Shown: positions 1-8,563 of the stretch, piece by piece
Layout of the letters: every line of letters starts with the position of its first letter
How positions within the stretch are numbered: the stretch's first letter is position 1
DNA from: Methylaequor sp002691245
GTDB lineage: Bacteria; Pseudomonadota; Alphaproteobacteria; Methylaequorales; Methylaequoraceae
Length of the DNA stretch: 21,514 nt
Assembly: GCA_002691245.1 (NCBI GenBank)
Contig: NZHH01000037.1
Span: forward strand, 1-21,514
Direction of reading: 5' to 3'
The notes under the pieces: model-generated
The model's input: the letters and a program-made list of their open reading frames with translations, nothing else
What the model was told of the DNA's origin: nothing
Databases searched by the model: none
Position numbers and translations under genes: made by a program

Positions 1-303
1 GTTTTATTTTTTGCAAAAAAAAAAAAAATTAATATAGATAAATTAATACAAGTATTAAGAAATGGTGCTGCACAATCATGGCAACTAGAAAACCGTGCTA
101 AAACAATGTGGAACAATGAATTCAATTTCGGTTTTATGAATAAACTCATGTTAAAAGATTTAAACTTGATATTTGAAGAGGTAAGTAAAGGAGGAAATAT
201 AAATTTAACTGTAACTAAGTTAATAAAAAATAAGTACAAAAAGTTAGTTAAGCTTGGTTATGAAAAAGAGGATACATCTAACTTAATTAGATTGTTGAAA
301 TGA
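1..303 (+). CDS. Beta-hydroxyacid dehydrogenase (3-hydroxyisobutyrate dehydrogenase family), C-terminal part only
   Basis: The frame is open from base 1, so the gene begins outside the window and only about 100 C-terminal residues are present. They match the all-alpha substrate and dimer domain of NAD(P)-dependent beta-hydroxyacid dehydrogenases (3-hydroxyisobutyrate, tartronate semialdehyde or glyoxylate reductase type). A G-A-A-Q-S-W-Q-L-E-N-R stretch is followed by M-L-K-D-L and the family tail G-Y-E-K-E-D-T-S-N-L-I-R-L-L. The Rossmann domain, catalytic lysine and substrate-determining residues lie upstream, so the substrate cannot be told. A 14-A tract (15-28) is coding and in frame. The gene runs tail to tail into hflX, and the last 21 bp of both genes overlap (283-303). 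Family call secure; exact enzyme not. Confidence 0.8.
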   Translation, partial: VLFFAKKKKINIDKLIQVLRNGAAQSWQLENRAKTMWNNEFNFGFMNKLMLKDLNLIFEEVSKGGNINLTVTKLIKNKYKKLVKLGYEKEDTSNLIRLLK

Positions 304-1398
304 ATAATTATTTTGCCTACTGTCCTCTAGTGTTTTCAATATTCTATTCATAAGTGTCTGTATTCCGATTTTTTTTTTCGCAGAAATCATAATTGATTTT
401 TTGTTTATCTGATTATGAAAGTTCATTGAATCAATTACGACGTCAATTTTATTATTTACCTCTATAATTCTTTTGTCGTCTTTGTAAATACCGATTTCAT
501 TTAAAATTTTAAGCACTTCATTTTTGTTTACAAGATATTGGGAATCAGAAATATCTCGTACATGCAAAATGAGATCAGAATTTAAAATTTCATCTAGCGT
601 TGATTTGAATGCGTCAATAAGTGTTGTTGGGAGATCTCTTATAAATCCAACAGTATCAACAAATATAAAATTTGAACCTCTGTAATGAGCGTTTCTTATT
701 GTAGAATCAAGAGAGGCAAAAAGCATATTTTTAGATAAAACGGATGATTTGGTAATTAAGTTGAACAAAGTAGATTTTCCTGAATTTGTGTATCCTACCA
801 GAGATATAATAGGTATTTTATTCTTAACTCTTCTATAACGTTGATTTAATCTAGTGTTATTAATTTTGAGGATTTTTTTTTTTAATCTATTAATCTTTTC
901 AGTTATTTGTCTTTTGTCAGACTCTATCTGTTTTTCACCAGGACCACCCATAAAACCAGCTCCGCCTCTTTGCCTTTCAAGGTGTGTCCAAGACCTTACT
1001 AATCTGCTTTTTTGAAAATTTAAGCTAGCTAATAACACACTAAGTTTACCTTCATTTGATTTTGCTCTTGAACCAAATATTTCAAGTATCAGACCAGTTC
1101 TATCTATTACTTTACAATGTATTTCTTTTTCAAGATTCCTTTGTTGAATTGGAGATAAGTTTATATTAATAAAAATAAGGTTTGCTTTAAGCTCTATGAT
1201 TTTTTCTTTTAAAAAAGAAACATAACCAGAGTTTAGATAAGTTTTAGGATTAATTCTATCGATCCCTGCTATTGCAGAAAAGACACATTTCAAATCAATA
1301 GCTTTAACTAAGCTCTCCGCTTCATTTAGAAGAATATGTTTTAAATCATTTGATTTTTTTAAGTGAGGTTGAATAACAAAGGTATCTGTTCTATTCAT
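283..1398 (-). CDS. hflX: GTPase HflX
   Basis: Ribosome-associated GTPase, 371 aa, of the TRAFAC Obg-HflX group; family members split stalled or heat-damaged ribosomes. The HflX N-terminal domain comes first. Then the family signature, RGGAGFMGGPGEKQIESDKR, spans residues 144-163; the usual GPGET is GPGEK here. The G domain follows: G1 GYTNSGKST 202-210, G3 DTVG 248-251, G4 NKID 316-319 and a G5-like SAKKKIG 339-345. The protein is shorter than many alphaproteobacterial homologues (often over 420 aa) but all GTPase motifs are present. The ATG start lies inside the end of dat (8-bp overlap), so translation is probably coupled. It is the last gene of the minus-strand array. In many alphaproteobacteria hfq precedes it; here no hfq is present. 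Confidence 0.93.
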   Translation of the reverse strand: MNRTDTFVIQPHLKKSNDLKHILLNEAESLVKAIDLKCVFSAIAGIDRINPKTYLNSGYVSFLKEKIIELKANLIFININLSPIQQRNLEKEIHCKVIDRTGLILEIFGSRAKSNEGKLSVLLASLNFQKSRLVRSWTHLERQRGGAGFMGGPGEKQIESDKRQITEKINRLKKKILKINNTRLNQRYRRVKNKIPIISLVGYTNSGKSTLFNLITKSSVLSKNMLFASLDSTIRNAHYRGSNFIFVDTVGFIRDLPTTLIDAFKSTLDEILNSDLILHVRDISDSQYLVNKNEVLKILNEIGIYKDDKRIIEVNNKIDVVIDSMNFHNQINKKSIMISAKKKIGIQTLMNRILKTLEDSRQNNYSFQQSN

Positions 1399-2245
1399 CT
1401 ATTTGATTAAGTAAATAATTATTATATTTTTCTATGAGTTTCTTAGTAATTATACCTGGTATTCCTCCATTAATTTTTTTATCCTCTATCTTTACAACTG
1501 GAAGAACCCCTACAGTTGTGCTTGTAAGAAATGCCTCTTTACAGTTATTTATTTCAGTGGATGAAAAACCTTCTTCAATAACATCAATTTTCTCTTTTTT
1601 TGCTATTTCAATTATTGAATCTCTTGTCACTCCTCCAAGAATGAAATTATTAGTTGGATGAGTTATTATTTGATTTCTACTATTTACAATAAATGCATTG
1701 GAAGTAGAGCCTTCAGTGACTAAATTATCTCTTATTTGCCAATATTCATAGAAACCTTTTTCAAAAGCTTTTTGTTTTTCTAATACATTTGGTAATAATG
1801 ATATTGATTTAATATCACACCTACTCCACCGAAGATCATCTGTTAACCCTACCTCAACCCCATTTGATGTTATTTTTTTATCAACATTTAAATTAAATGT
1901 AAAAATTACAATATTTGGCTTTATCTTAGCAGGGAAAAGATGATTTCTTTTTGCGTTTCCGCGAGTTATTTGAAGATAAATAAATCCTTCATTTATATTA
2001 TTTAATTTAAAAAGTTTTTTTATAATTAATTCTAAAGATTTGATGTTAATAAAAGGTTTAGGAATTCTAATTCCTCGAAGAGAATTATCAAGTCTACTAA
2101 CGTGTTTTTTAAAGTTTAATATTTTTTGATCAGCAAATCCCAATACTTCATACACGCCATCCGAGAAGTTAAAACCTCTGTCCTCTATTGAAACCATTGC
2201 ATTGGTTTTTACCTCAAAAGATCCGTTTATATAACAAAATGCCAT
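1391..2245 (-). CDS. dat: D-amino acid aminotransferase (class IV PLP aminotransferase)
   Basis: Fold-type IV PLP-dependent transaminase, 284 aa, the usual family length. Visible features are the N-terminal EDRGFNFSDGVYEV block (21-34) and the PLP-lysine motif RCDIKSISLLPN with K146, the D-amino-acid transaminase form of this site. Phosphate-binding segments are TEGSTSN (177-183), GGVTRD (204-209) and TSTTVG (241-246). It should exchange amino groups between D-amino acids and 2-oxo acids, supplying D-Glu or D-Ala to the cell wall or catabolising D-amino acids. A branched-chain (IlvE) or aminodeoxychorismate lyase role is less likely given the CDIKS motif. Its ATG shares one base with the trkA stop (TAATG), and it overlaps hflX by 8 bp, so it sits mid-operon. 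Confidence 0.87.
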   Translation of the reverse strand: MAFCYINGSFEVKTNAMVSIEDRGFNFSDGVYEVLGFADQKILNFKKHVSRLDNSLRGIRIPKPFINIKSLELIIKKLFKLNNINEGFIYLQITRGNAKRNHLFPAKIKPNIVIFTFNLNVDKKITSNGVEVGLTDDLRWSRCDIKSISLLPNVLEKQKAFEKGFYEYWQIRDNLVTEGSTSNAFIVNSRNQIITHPTNNFILGGVTRDSIIEIAKKEKIDVIEEGFSSTEINNCKEAFLTSTTVGVLPVVKIEDKKINGGIPGIITKKLIEKYNNYLLNQIDE

Positions 2246-3627
2246 TAAAAAAACTCTATGTTTACCTCTGAATATTTTTCTATCTCTTTAATAGATGAAG
2301 GTTTAGAAAAAATTATCAATTTATCTTTTACAAAAATTGTTGTATTTTCATCAGGGAATATCAATTTTTTTTCTCTAACTATACTTCCAATTACAACTCC
2401 ATCAGGTATGTCCAAATCAGCTATTTTTTTATCTGCAAATTTTGTTGTAGGTAAAATCTCAATTTCCATTATTTCACCTCTATCATTACCAAAATCATGT
2501 ATTTCTTTAACTTTTCCTCTTCTAACATATTGTAGAATAGCTGAAGTAGTAATATTTCCAGGATTTATCAATACATCTAAATCAAGTTTCTTTGATAGAT
2601 TTCTGTAATTTGAGTTGTTAACAATGGCCATTGTTCTTTTACATCCTAAATCTTTTGCAAGTAATGAAGAAAAAATATTTACTTCATCGTCATCTGTAAC
2701 TGTTATTATTACCTCCGCACTGGCCGCACCCGCTTCTTTTAAAAGATTTGAATCTATGGCGTCTCCACATAAAATTGTAATTTGTTTCGATAATTGGGAA
2801 GAAATATCCTTAGTTCTTTCAAGATCATTGTCAATAATTTTGCAATTTATATCTGGATAATCTTTTTCAAGAATCTTTAAAATATTTAGACCAATATTTC
2901 CTGCTCCAACTACAATCAATTTTCTATTTTCTTGAGATTTTATTCCAAAAACTCTTAGTGCTCTTAAAATATCTTCATTTCTAATACAAATATAAATATC
3001 ATCCCCGGGGTAAAGCTCTACCTTACCATTTGGAATAATAATCTCATTCCTTCTAAAAATTGACAATATTTTGACTTCAAGTCCAGAAAAAATTCCTGGC
3101 AACATTCTTAGAGGTGTGTTGATTATAGGACAATCATCATTTATAGATATCCCAATAATTCTTGCCATTTTATCACCTAAGTAGAATGAATCAAATGCAC
3201 CGGGAGTATTCAGTTTTCTGATAACATCTTTAGCAACCTCTAATTCAGGTGAAATTATTGCGTCAACATCTATCTTACCTGATGAAAATAATTTCTTTAC
3301 AAAACTGGGATTTAAATACTCTGATTCTTTAATTCTTGCTACCTTCAGTGGAATTTTAAATAGATGATTTGCCATCTCACATGAAATAATATTCAATTCA
3401 TCACTGTCTGAAACAGCAATAAGCATGTCGGCTTCATCGGCTCCGGCTTTTTCTAAAACATCAGGGTGTGAGGTTTTTCCACATATACTTTTTAAATCTA
3501 CACTTTTATTTAAAAGTCTCAATAACGATTCTGATTCGTCAATAATAGTGACATCATTATCTTCATAAACAAGTTGTTTGGCTATGTTAGAACCAATTTC
3601 CCCTGCACCACAAACTATAATTTTCAT
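2245..3627 (-). CDS. trkA: Trk potassium uptake system NAD-binding peripheral protein TrkA
   Basis: Cytoplasmic regulatory subunit of a Trk-type K+ transporter, 460 aa, the full two-repeat length. Each half is an RCK_N Rossmann domain followed by an RCK_C domain. The first dinucleotide loop is G7-A-G-E-I-G12 with the acidic strand end VTIID near residue 30. The second is G241-A-G-N-I-G246 with a matching KIID strand end. Nucleotide binding here is known to gate the membrane subunit TrkH or TrkG, which is not in this window. It begins 2 bp after the ntrX stop and ends sharing one base with the dat start. The ntrX-trkA-dat order is standard in alphaproteobacteria, so this placement is ancestral. 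Confidence 0.94.
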   Translation of the reverse strand: MKIIVCGAGEIGSNIAKQLVYEDNDVTIIDESESLLRLLNKSVDLKSICGKTSHPDVLEKAGADEADMLIAVSDSDELNIISCEMANHLFKIPLKVARIKESEYLNPSFVKKLFSSGKIDVDAIISPELEVAKDVIRKLNTPGAFDSFYLGDKMARIIGISINDDCPIINTPLRMLPGIFSGLEVKILSIFRRNEIIIPNGKVELYPGDDIYICIRNEDILRALRVFGIKSQENRKLIVVGAGNIGLNILKILEKDYPDINCKIIDNDLERTKDISSQLSKQITILCGDAIDSNLLKEAGAASAEVIITVTDDDEVNIFSSLLAKDLGCKRTMAIVNNSNYRNLSKKLDLDVLINPGNITTSAILQYVRRGKVKEIHDFGNDRGEIMEIEILPTTKFADKKIADLDIPDGVVIGSIVREKKLIFPDENTTIFVKDKLIIFSKPSSIKEIEKYSEVNIEFF

Positions 3628-3629
3628 TG

Positions 3630-4990
3630 TCAGATTTCCATATTAATTTTTAATAATTTTAGTTTTCTGTACAAAGCGGTTCTTTCCATGCCTATCTCAA
3701 CTGACATCTTTGATACGTTATATTCAAATTTTTCTAAATTGTACATCAGATAATTTTTTTCAAATTCATCTCTTGCATCTTTAATTTTCAAATTCATTGA
3801 GTCTGAGGAATTTTTTGAATTGGATTCTAAAAGATTTATTCCCAAATTATGCAAATCATTTTTAGAAATCTCACGTATATCATTATCATCAATCATAACT
3901 AATATCCATTCAATGAATTTTTTTAATTGAGAAATATTTTTTAGTATATTAAGACTATCCAAGTAAGATAAAGCTTCAGATGAAAATTTTTTTTCTTTAA
4001 TTCCTTTTTCAATAGATATTTTTGTTGAAAATATAGATACAAGCTCTTCAATATCCTCCTTTCTTTCTTGTAAATTAGGTATCTCTATTTTTGTAAAATT
4101 AAGTAACCTTATCAGATCTTCTCTTAATGTTATTTTTTTTTTACTTTTTAATGATGACCCTAAAACCCTAATATTTAAACTATTTGAGTTTAATGCACCA
4201 ATTCTATAGTATTTTTTCTCATCTAAGATTCTGAATATTTTACCTTGTAATTTCTTAGATAGATAATCTATATTTTTCAAATACAATGTACCATTATTTA
4301 CTTCATCAAGAATTCCAAAGGATTTAACAACCTGATTTTCCTCGTAACCAAATAAATCGGAATCCAATTTATCTTGATTATGTTTACAATCGACAAATTT
4401 AAAATTTTTTTTTGATCTATATGATAAATTATGAATCTTTGTTGCTACAAATTCCCTACCTGATCCATCATCTCCAACAATTAAAATATTAGAGTCAGTC
4501 TTACTAATTTGATTAATTCTTTTTTCTAATACTTTTGAAGTTTTTGAATTTGAAACAAATTCTGAATTAGATGTCTGGTTGACAAAGTTTTCAATTTTTT
4601 TTTTTTTAAAACTAAATTTTCTAAAGCCTTTTTTATTTTGAAAATAAGTAAGTCACTATCGAATGGCTTTTCTATAAAATCATATGCTCCTTTTTTAATT
4701 GAATTTACCGCAGTTTCAATATTACCATGACCGCTAATCATGATTACTGGAATATTATTTTCTATACTTTGAATTTTCTCCAATGCCTGAAATCCGTCAA
4801 ATTTTGAATTATTTAACCATATATCCAGTAAAACAAGAGAAAAATTATTTGTTTTAAACAATTCAATTCCTTCTTCGGAAGAAGTAGAAAATTGACAATC
4901 ATATCCAATATCACTCAACAATCCTGATAATTGATCACATATATCAATTTCATCATCGATTATCAGTATCTTTATATCTTTTTCAATCAT
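3630..4990 (-). CDS. ntrX: Response regulator NtrX, frame-disrupted, degenerate AAA+ domain
   Basis: Partner regulator of the kinase NtrY, about 453 aa when the two frames are joined. The first frame (4990 down to about 4597) holds a complete receiver: acidic pocket D12/D13, phosphoacceptor D56, S86 and K108. A 13-T run on the plus strand (4595-4607, A13 in mRNA) then breaks the frame, and the alternative frame continues without a gap to 3630; one extra A or two fewer would join them. The central domain aligns with sigma54-activator ATPases (SDLFGYE, ..RLLNFTKIEIPNLQERKEDIEEL) but is degraded. Walker A reads GDDGSGRE (K to R), Walker B positions D-E are K-N, and no GAFTGA loop is present. The C-terminal Fis-type helix-turn-helix (ARDEFEKNYL ... 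GMERTALYRKLK) is the NtrX hallmark and is intact. Likely a DNA-binding regulator not driven by ATP hydrolysis. Confidence 0.86.
4595..4607 (-). repeat. 13-nt A tract (mRNA sense) at the ntrX frame break
   Basis: Thirteen T residues on the plus strand, read as A13 in the ntrX message. It encodes the lysine-rich linker between receiver and ATPase-like domain, and the reading frame changes exactly here. A length of 14 or 11 would give one continuous frame. Confidence 0.9.
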
Positions 4991-5000
4991 TAAAAAATTC

Positions 5001-7125
5001 TTAAATGATAAATAACTTTATTCTTACGCAGGCTCCGCCAAGTTTATGACTATTCAACAAATTTATTTCGCCATTATGATCTTCAATAATTTTTTTACAA
5101 ATAGCAAGTCCTAAACCTGTCCCATTTTTTTTATTAGTAATGTATGGTTCAAATAGTTTATCCCTATTCTCTGGGAAACCACTTCCATTATCTTCAAAAT
5201 TTATTGTTACTTGGTTTTTCATTTTAACAACTTCTACTTTTATTTGTTTATTTTTTTTTGAAATAGATTCGTATGAATTCTTTAAAATATTGAGAAAAAC
5301 TCTTCCAATTTGATTTTTATCACATTTAATTTTTAAATCTTTGAATGAATTTTCATTTAATATTTTAATTTTACTATCTAATATCGCAATTGAATTTATT
5401 TGAGTTTCAATAATAGTATTGAGTTTAACAGTTTTAAATTCACTTACTGGCATTCTCGCAAAGTTTGAGAATTCTGTAACTAATGTTTGAATATTGTTCA
5501 CCTGTCTTTTTATAGTATCTGTACAATTAATTAATATACTTTTGTTGTTTTGAAGATTATTAGAAAGATTCTCAAGTCTTTGAGCAGAGAGTTTTATTGG
5601 AGTTAAAGGATTTTTTATTTCGTGAGCCATATATCTAGCAACACTAGACCATGCTGCATGTTTTTGAGCAGAAACTAATTCGCTAACGTCATCAATACTT
5701 AAGACAAATCCTTTTATTTTTTTTTTTTTCAATTAATTCAGAAATTTTAATATTTAAGAATTTTATCTTATCATTTACAGGAAATGTGATTTGTAGTTCA
5801 TTATTTTTTAATTGATTTTGTCTAAACTTTTTTAATACATTTATTAAGGAATTATTTTCTAATACAAAATTTTTTTTTACTTTATCATCAAAAATTACTT
5901 GTGAATTTTTATTAGAAAGTAAAACTCTATTATTTAAATCAACATATATAATTCCAGTACTAACGTTATTAATTATTTTTTCTGTAAATTTTCTTCTAAG
6001 ATTAATTGTTTCTTTAGCTTTAAGTAGTTTATTTCTTTGATCACTCAAGATATCCAACATTTTGTTTAGCACATTAGACAATATATTAAATTCATTATTT
6101 CCAACAAATATTCTTATTCTTTTTGAAAAATCTTCATTGATAATCTTTTCTGAGTCTATAATTATTTGCATAATAGGTTCTATAATTTTATTAGCAAACC
6201 TTAATCCAAACCAGACCGATAACAAAATCATCAGAAAATTTATGGCGACAAATAATTGATTGAATTGAAATTGGAAATTATCAAGTTTCTTATTTACACT
6301 CAAATAATCACTCGATGCAACATCAACAGATTCGACTCTACTTAAAACATTCGGATCAACATCCTTTCCGATATATAAATAAGTAGGTATGGCCCTTTGA
6401 ACTTTGATAAGAGCCCGTACTTTAGTTTTATTATCATTTGGAAATACAGCTATATCTCCATCATCTGCGATAAAAAAGGACCATAAAGGTGGTGCCGTTT
6501 CAGACTCAATTAAAAAAGAACCAACTTTAGCTAGTAATTGTCCAGAACTTTCAAAAATTATTGCTTCGTCTAAATCTTTAACTTCAACANAATAAGTTAA
6601 GAATTCTGTTAGTCTTTCTTTATTAGTAAAATAGACAATCTTCTCATTATTTATTTCACTTCTAATAAACAAAANATCATTTTTTATATTTTTAATATGT
6701 TCATTAAAGTAAGATTCAGATATTTTTTTTGAACCATTAATAACGCTAGTGATTTTATCATTAAACCAAATTTTAATCCCTTGATCGAAAAAAATAAGAG
6801 AGAAAACAGTTATTAATGTTGTTGGAATAAGAGTCATAAAAATAAAAAAGAGAGTGAACTGTATTTTTAATTTTGATTTTAATTTCTCTTGNTGAAAGTT
6901 ATCTTTAATCTTTTTAATAGAAATTAGAATTAAAAAAATTATTAAAATAAAGTTAATAGAAATTAAGTTTGAAACATTATCAATTTCTTCTAGGTTGGAA
7001 AGTTTGCCAGAAAGAGTAAGAAAAATTCCCAGACTTATAACAAATGAAAATAGAAAAATTAATAAAAAAAAAACATTTGTAATATTTTTTTTATCGAAAA
7101 ATCCTATTATTTTTGAACCAATCAT
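5001..7125 (-). CDS. ntrY: Sensor histidine kinase NtrY, frame-disrupted
   Basis: Inner-membrane sensor kinase, about 707 aa when joined. Membrane helices lie near residues 18-38, 54-72 and 90-113. An extracytoplasmic sensor of about 170 residues and a fourth helix near 291-310 follow, then HAMP (about 311-365) and PAS (about 385-470). The frame breaks at 13 Ts on the plus strand (5717-5729; A13 in mRNA), where one base fewer (12) or two more (15) would restore it. The other frame continues at once with the end of the PAS region and HisKA ARYMAHEIKNPLTPIK (H about 500). The ATPase domain has N-box NILKNSYES, DNGSGFP, FEPYITNKKNGTGLGL. The start overlaps the ntrC stop by 4 bp (ATGA), and 10 bp separate it from ntrX. 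Ns at 6592, 6675 and 6892 may be polymorphic sites. NtrY/NtrX respond to nitrogen, redox or envelope cues in related species. Confidence 0.88.
5717..5729 (-). repeat. 13-nt A tract (mRNA sense) at the ntrY frame break
   Basis: Thirteen T residues on the plus strand, A13 in the ntrY message, at the lysine-rich end of the PAS domain just before the HisKA domain. The reading frame changes exactly here. A length of 12 or 15 would give one continuous frame, the opposite correction from ntrX. Confidence 0.9.
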
Positions 7126-8558
7126 TTTTTTCCATATTTGANTGGAATATTNAGTTTNTNAATTTTAGCCCTTAGAGTATTTCTATTAATACCCAGTATT
7201 TTTGNAGTTTTAATTTGATTNCCACCGCAATATTCCAAAGTTTTCANNATAAGTGGCCTTTCAAATTCNTNAATAAATTTTTCATATAAACCATTCANTT
7301 CGACATCATCATCTATAGTGTTNTAAAAGTTGTTTAAAAAACNANTTAAATANGTNCTTAAGTTTTCTTTNTCAGATTTATTANTTAANNGATNCNCCTC
7401 ATTGCTGACNNTNTTNTCTTCATNATCTACAAAATCCTCTAANANNAATGAAGAAATTNTAGATTCATGNGTTAGTACAGAAACTCTTTTTAATAAATTC
7501 TCTAANTCTCTNATNTTACCTGGCCAATTATANCTTTTTAAAAAACTAATTNCTGAACNGTCAAACTGTTTTCTTCCATTCGAATAAAGATNTAAGTAAT
7601 GTCTNCCCANGGAAATTATATCATTTTCTCTTTCACGAAGAGGAGGTAATGATANATTTATAACATTTAATCTATAATANAAATCATCTCTAAATTTCCC
7701 CNTTTCTANTGCANTTNGNAAGTTTTTNTTTGTTGCTGAAATGACTCTAACATCAGTTTTAATNGATTCNCTTCCACCAACTCTTGTAAATTCACCAAAC
7801 TGTAAAACTCTTAGTAATCTTGATTGTATTTCATATGGCATATCTCCTATTTCATCCATAAATAGCGTNCCACCAGAAGCTTTTTCAAANAAACCTAAAG
7901 TTTGTTTCTGAGCNCCTGTAAATGCTCCTTTTTCATAACCAAATAATTCACTNTCAATCAAAGTTTCTGGTAAAGATGCCATATTAATTACAACGAAAGG
8001 TTGTTTCTTTCTATCACTGAAGTTATGGATAGTTTTTGCAACTAACTCCTTTCCAGTTCCTGACTCGCCATTTATTAAAACAGAAAAATTAGTTTTGGTA
8101 ATTTTTGCAANATTTCTATAAACGGTTTGCATTGCTGNAGAAGTTCCTATCATNGGAAGATTTTCTTCAATNTGAAACTGTTGGTTTGTTTCTGATCTTT
8201 TTTTTAAAGACCTATCAACCGAAATAATTAGATCATTTAAATCTAATGGCTTNGGCATGTATTCNAATACATCTAACTGATCAGCTTTAATAGCTGTTAA
8301 AATATTATTTTGAGCACTTATTATTATNAATTCCAAATTATNNAATTTAATTTTTAATTTTTTTACTAACTCTAAGCCGTCTCCATCTGGAAGCATTACA
8401 TCGCAAATAACCAGGTCAAAATTTTCTTTTTCAAGCAAAAACCAACCTTCAGAAATCGTAGAAGCAGTTTTAATATTAATTTTTGACGTACTCAGTGCTT
8501 TTACCATCAATAATTTTAATGAATGATCATCGTCAATTATAAGTATTTTTTTTTGCAT
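7122..8558 (-). CDS. ntrC: Nitrogen regulation response regulator NtrC
   Basis: Sigma54-dependent activator of nitrogen-assimilation genes, 478 aa, the usual size. Receiver: D9-D11 pocket, phosphoacceptor D53, S81, K103. AAA+ domain: Walker A GESGTGKE (164-171) and Walker B FMDEIG (233-238). A GAFTGA loop begins at residue 211; its fifth codon is GGN and so is Gly despite the N. Sensor and arginine-finger segments (RVISAT, FRDD.YYRLNVI, LPPLRERENDI) are present. A C-terminal Fis-type helix-turn-helix (KILGINRNTLRAKI) follows. It begins 5 bp after ntrB and overlaps ntrY by 4 bp, so both two-component systems sit on one transcript. It carries the densest Ns of the window, mostly at third or first codon positions. 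It predicts an rpoN gene elsewhere in the genome. Confidence 0.94.
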   Translation of the reverse strand: MQKKILIIDDDHSLKLLMVKALSTSKINIKTASTISEGWFLLEKENFDLVICDVMLPDGDGLELVKKLKIKXXNLEXIIISAQNNILTAIKADQLDVXEYMXKPLDLNDLIISVDRSLKKRSETNQQFXIEENLXMIGTSXAMQTVYRNXAKITKTNFSVLINGESGTGKELVAKTIHNFSDRKKQPFVVINMASLPETLIXSELFGYEKGAFTXAQKQTLGXFEKASGXTLFMDEIGDMPYEIQSRLLRVLQFGEFTRVGGXEXIKTDVRVISATXKNXXXAXEXGKFRDDXYYRLNVINXSLPPLRERENDIISXXRHYLXLYSNGRKQFDXSXISFLKXYNWPGXXRXLENLLKRVSVLXHESXISSXXLEDFVDXEXXXVSNEXXXLXNKSXKENLXXYLXXFLNNFXNTIDDDVEXNGLYEKFIXEFERPLXXKTLEYCGXNQIKTXKILGINRNTLRAKIXKXNIPXKYGKK

Positions 8559-8563
8559 AATAT

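Noticed and set aside
366..380. Long T run near the hflX end as part of a terminator
   Set aside because: It encodes lysines of HflX and has no adjacent hairpin; such runs are frequent in this AT-rich sequence.
2258..2860. Plus-strand open frames opposite trkA
   Set aside because: They are antisense to the well-conserved trkA gene and show no domain pattern.
3630..4367. A separate gene starting with TTG at 4367, downstream of the NtrX receiver
   Set aside because: The frame stays open upstream and carries the Walker A-like and linker sequence of NtrX; it is the second half of the frame-broken ntrX.
5001..5732. An independent short histidine kinase starting with TTG at 5732
   Set aside because: It begins in the lysine run at the end of the NtrY PAS domain and supplies exactly the missing HisKA and ATPase domains, so it is the second half of ntrY.
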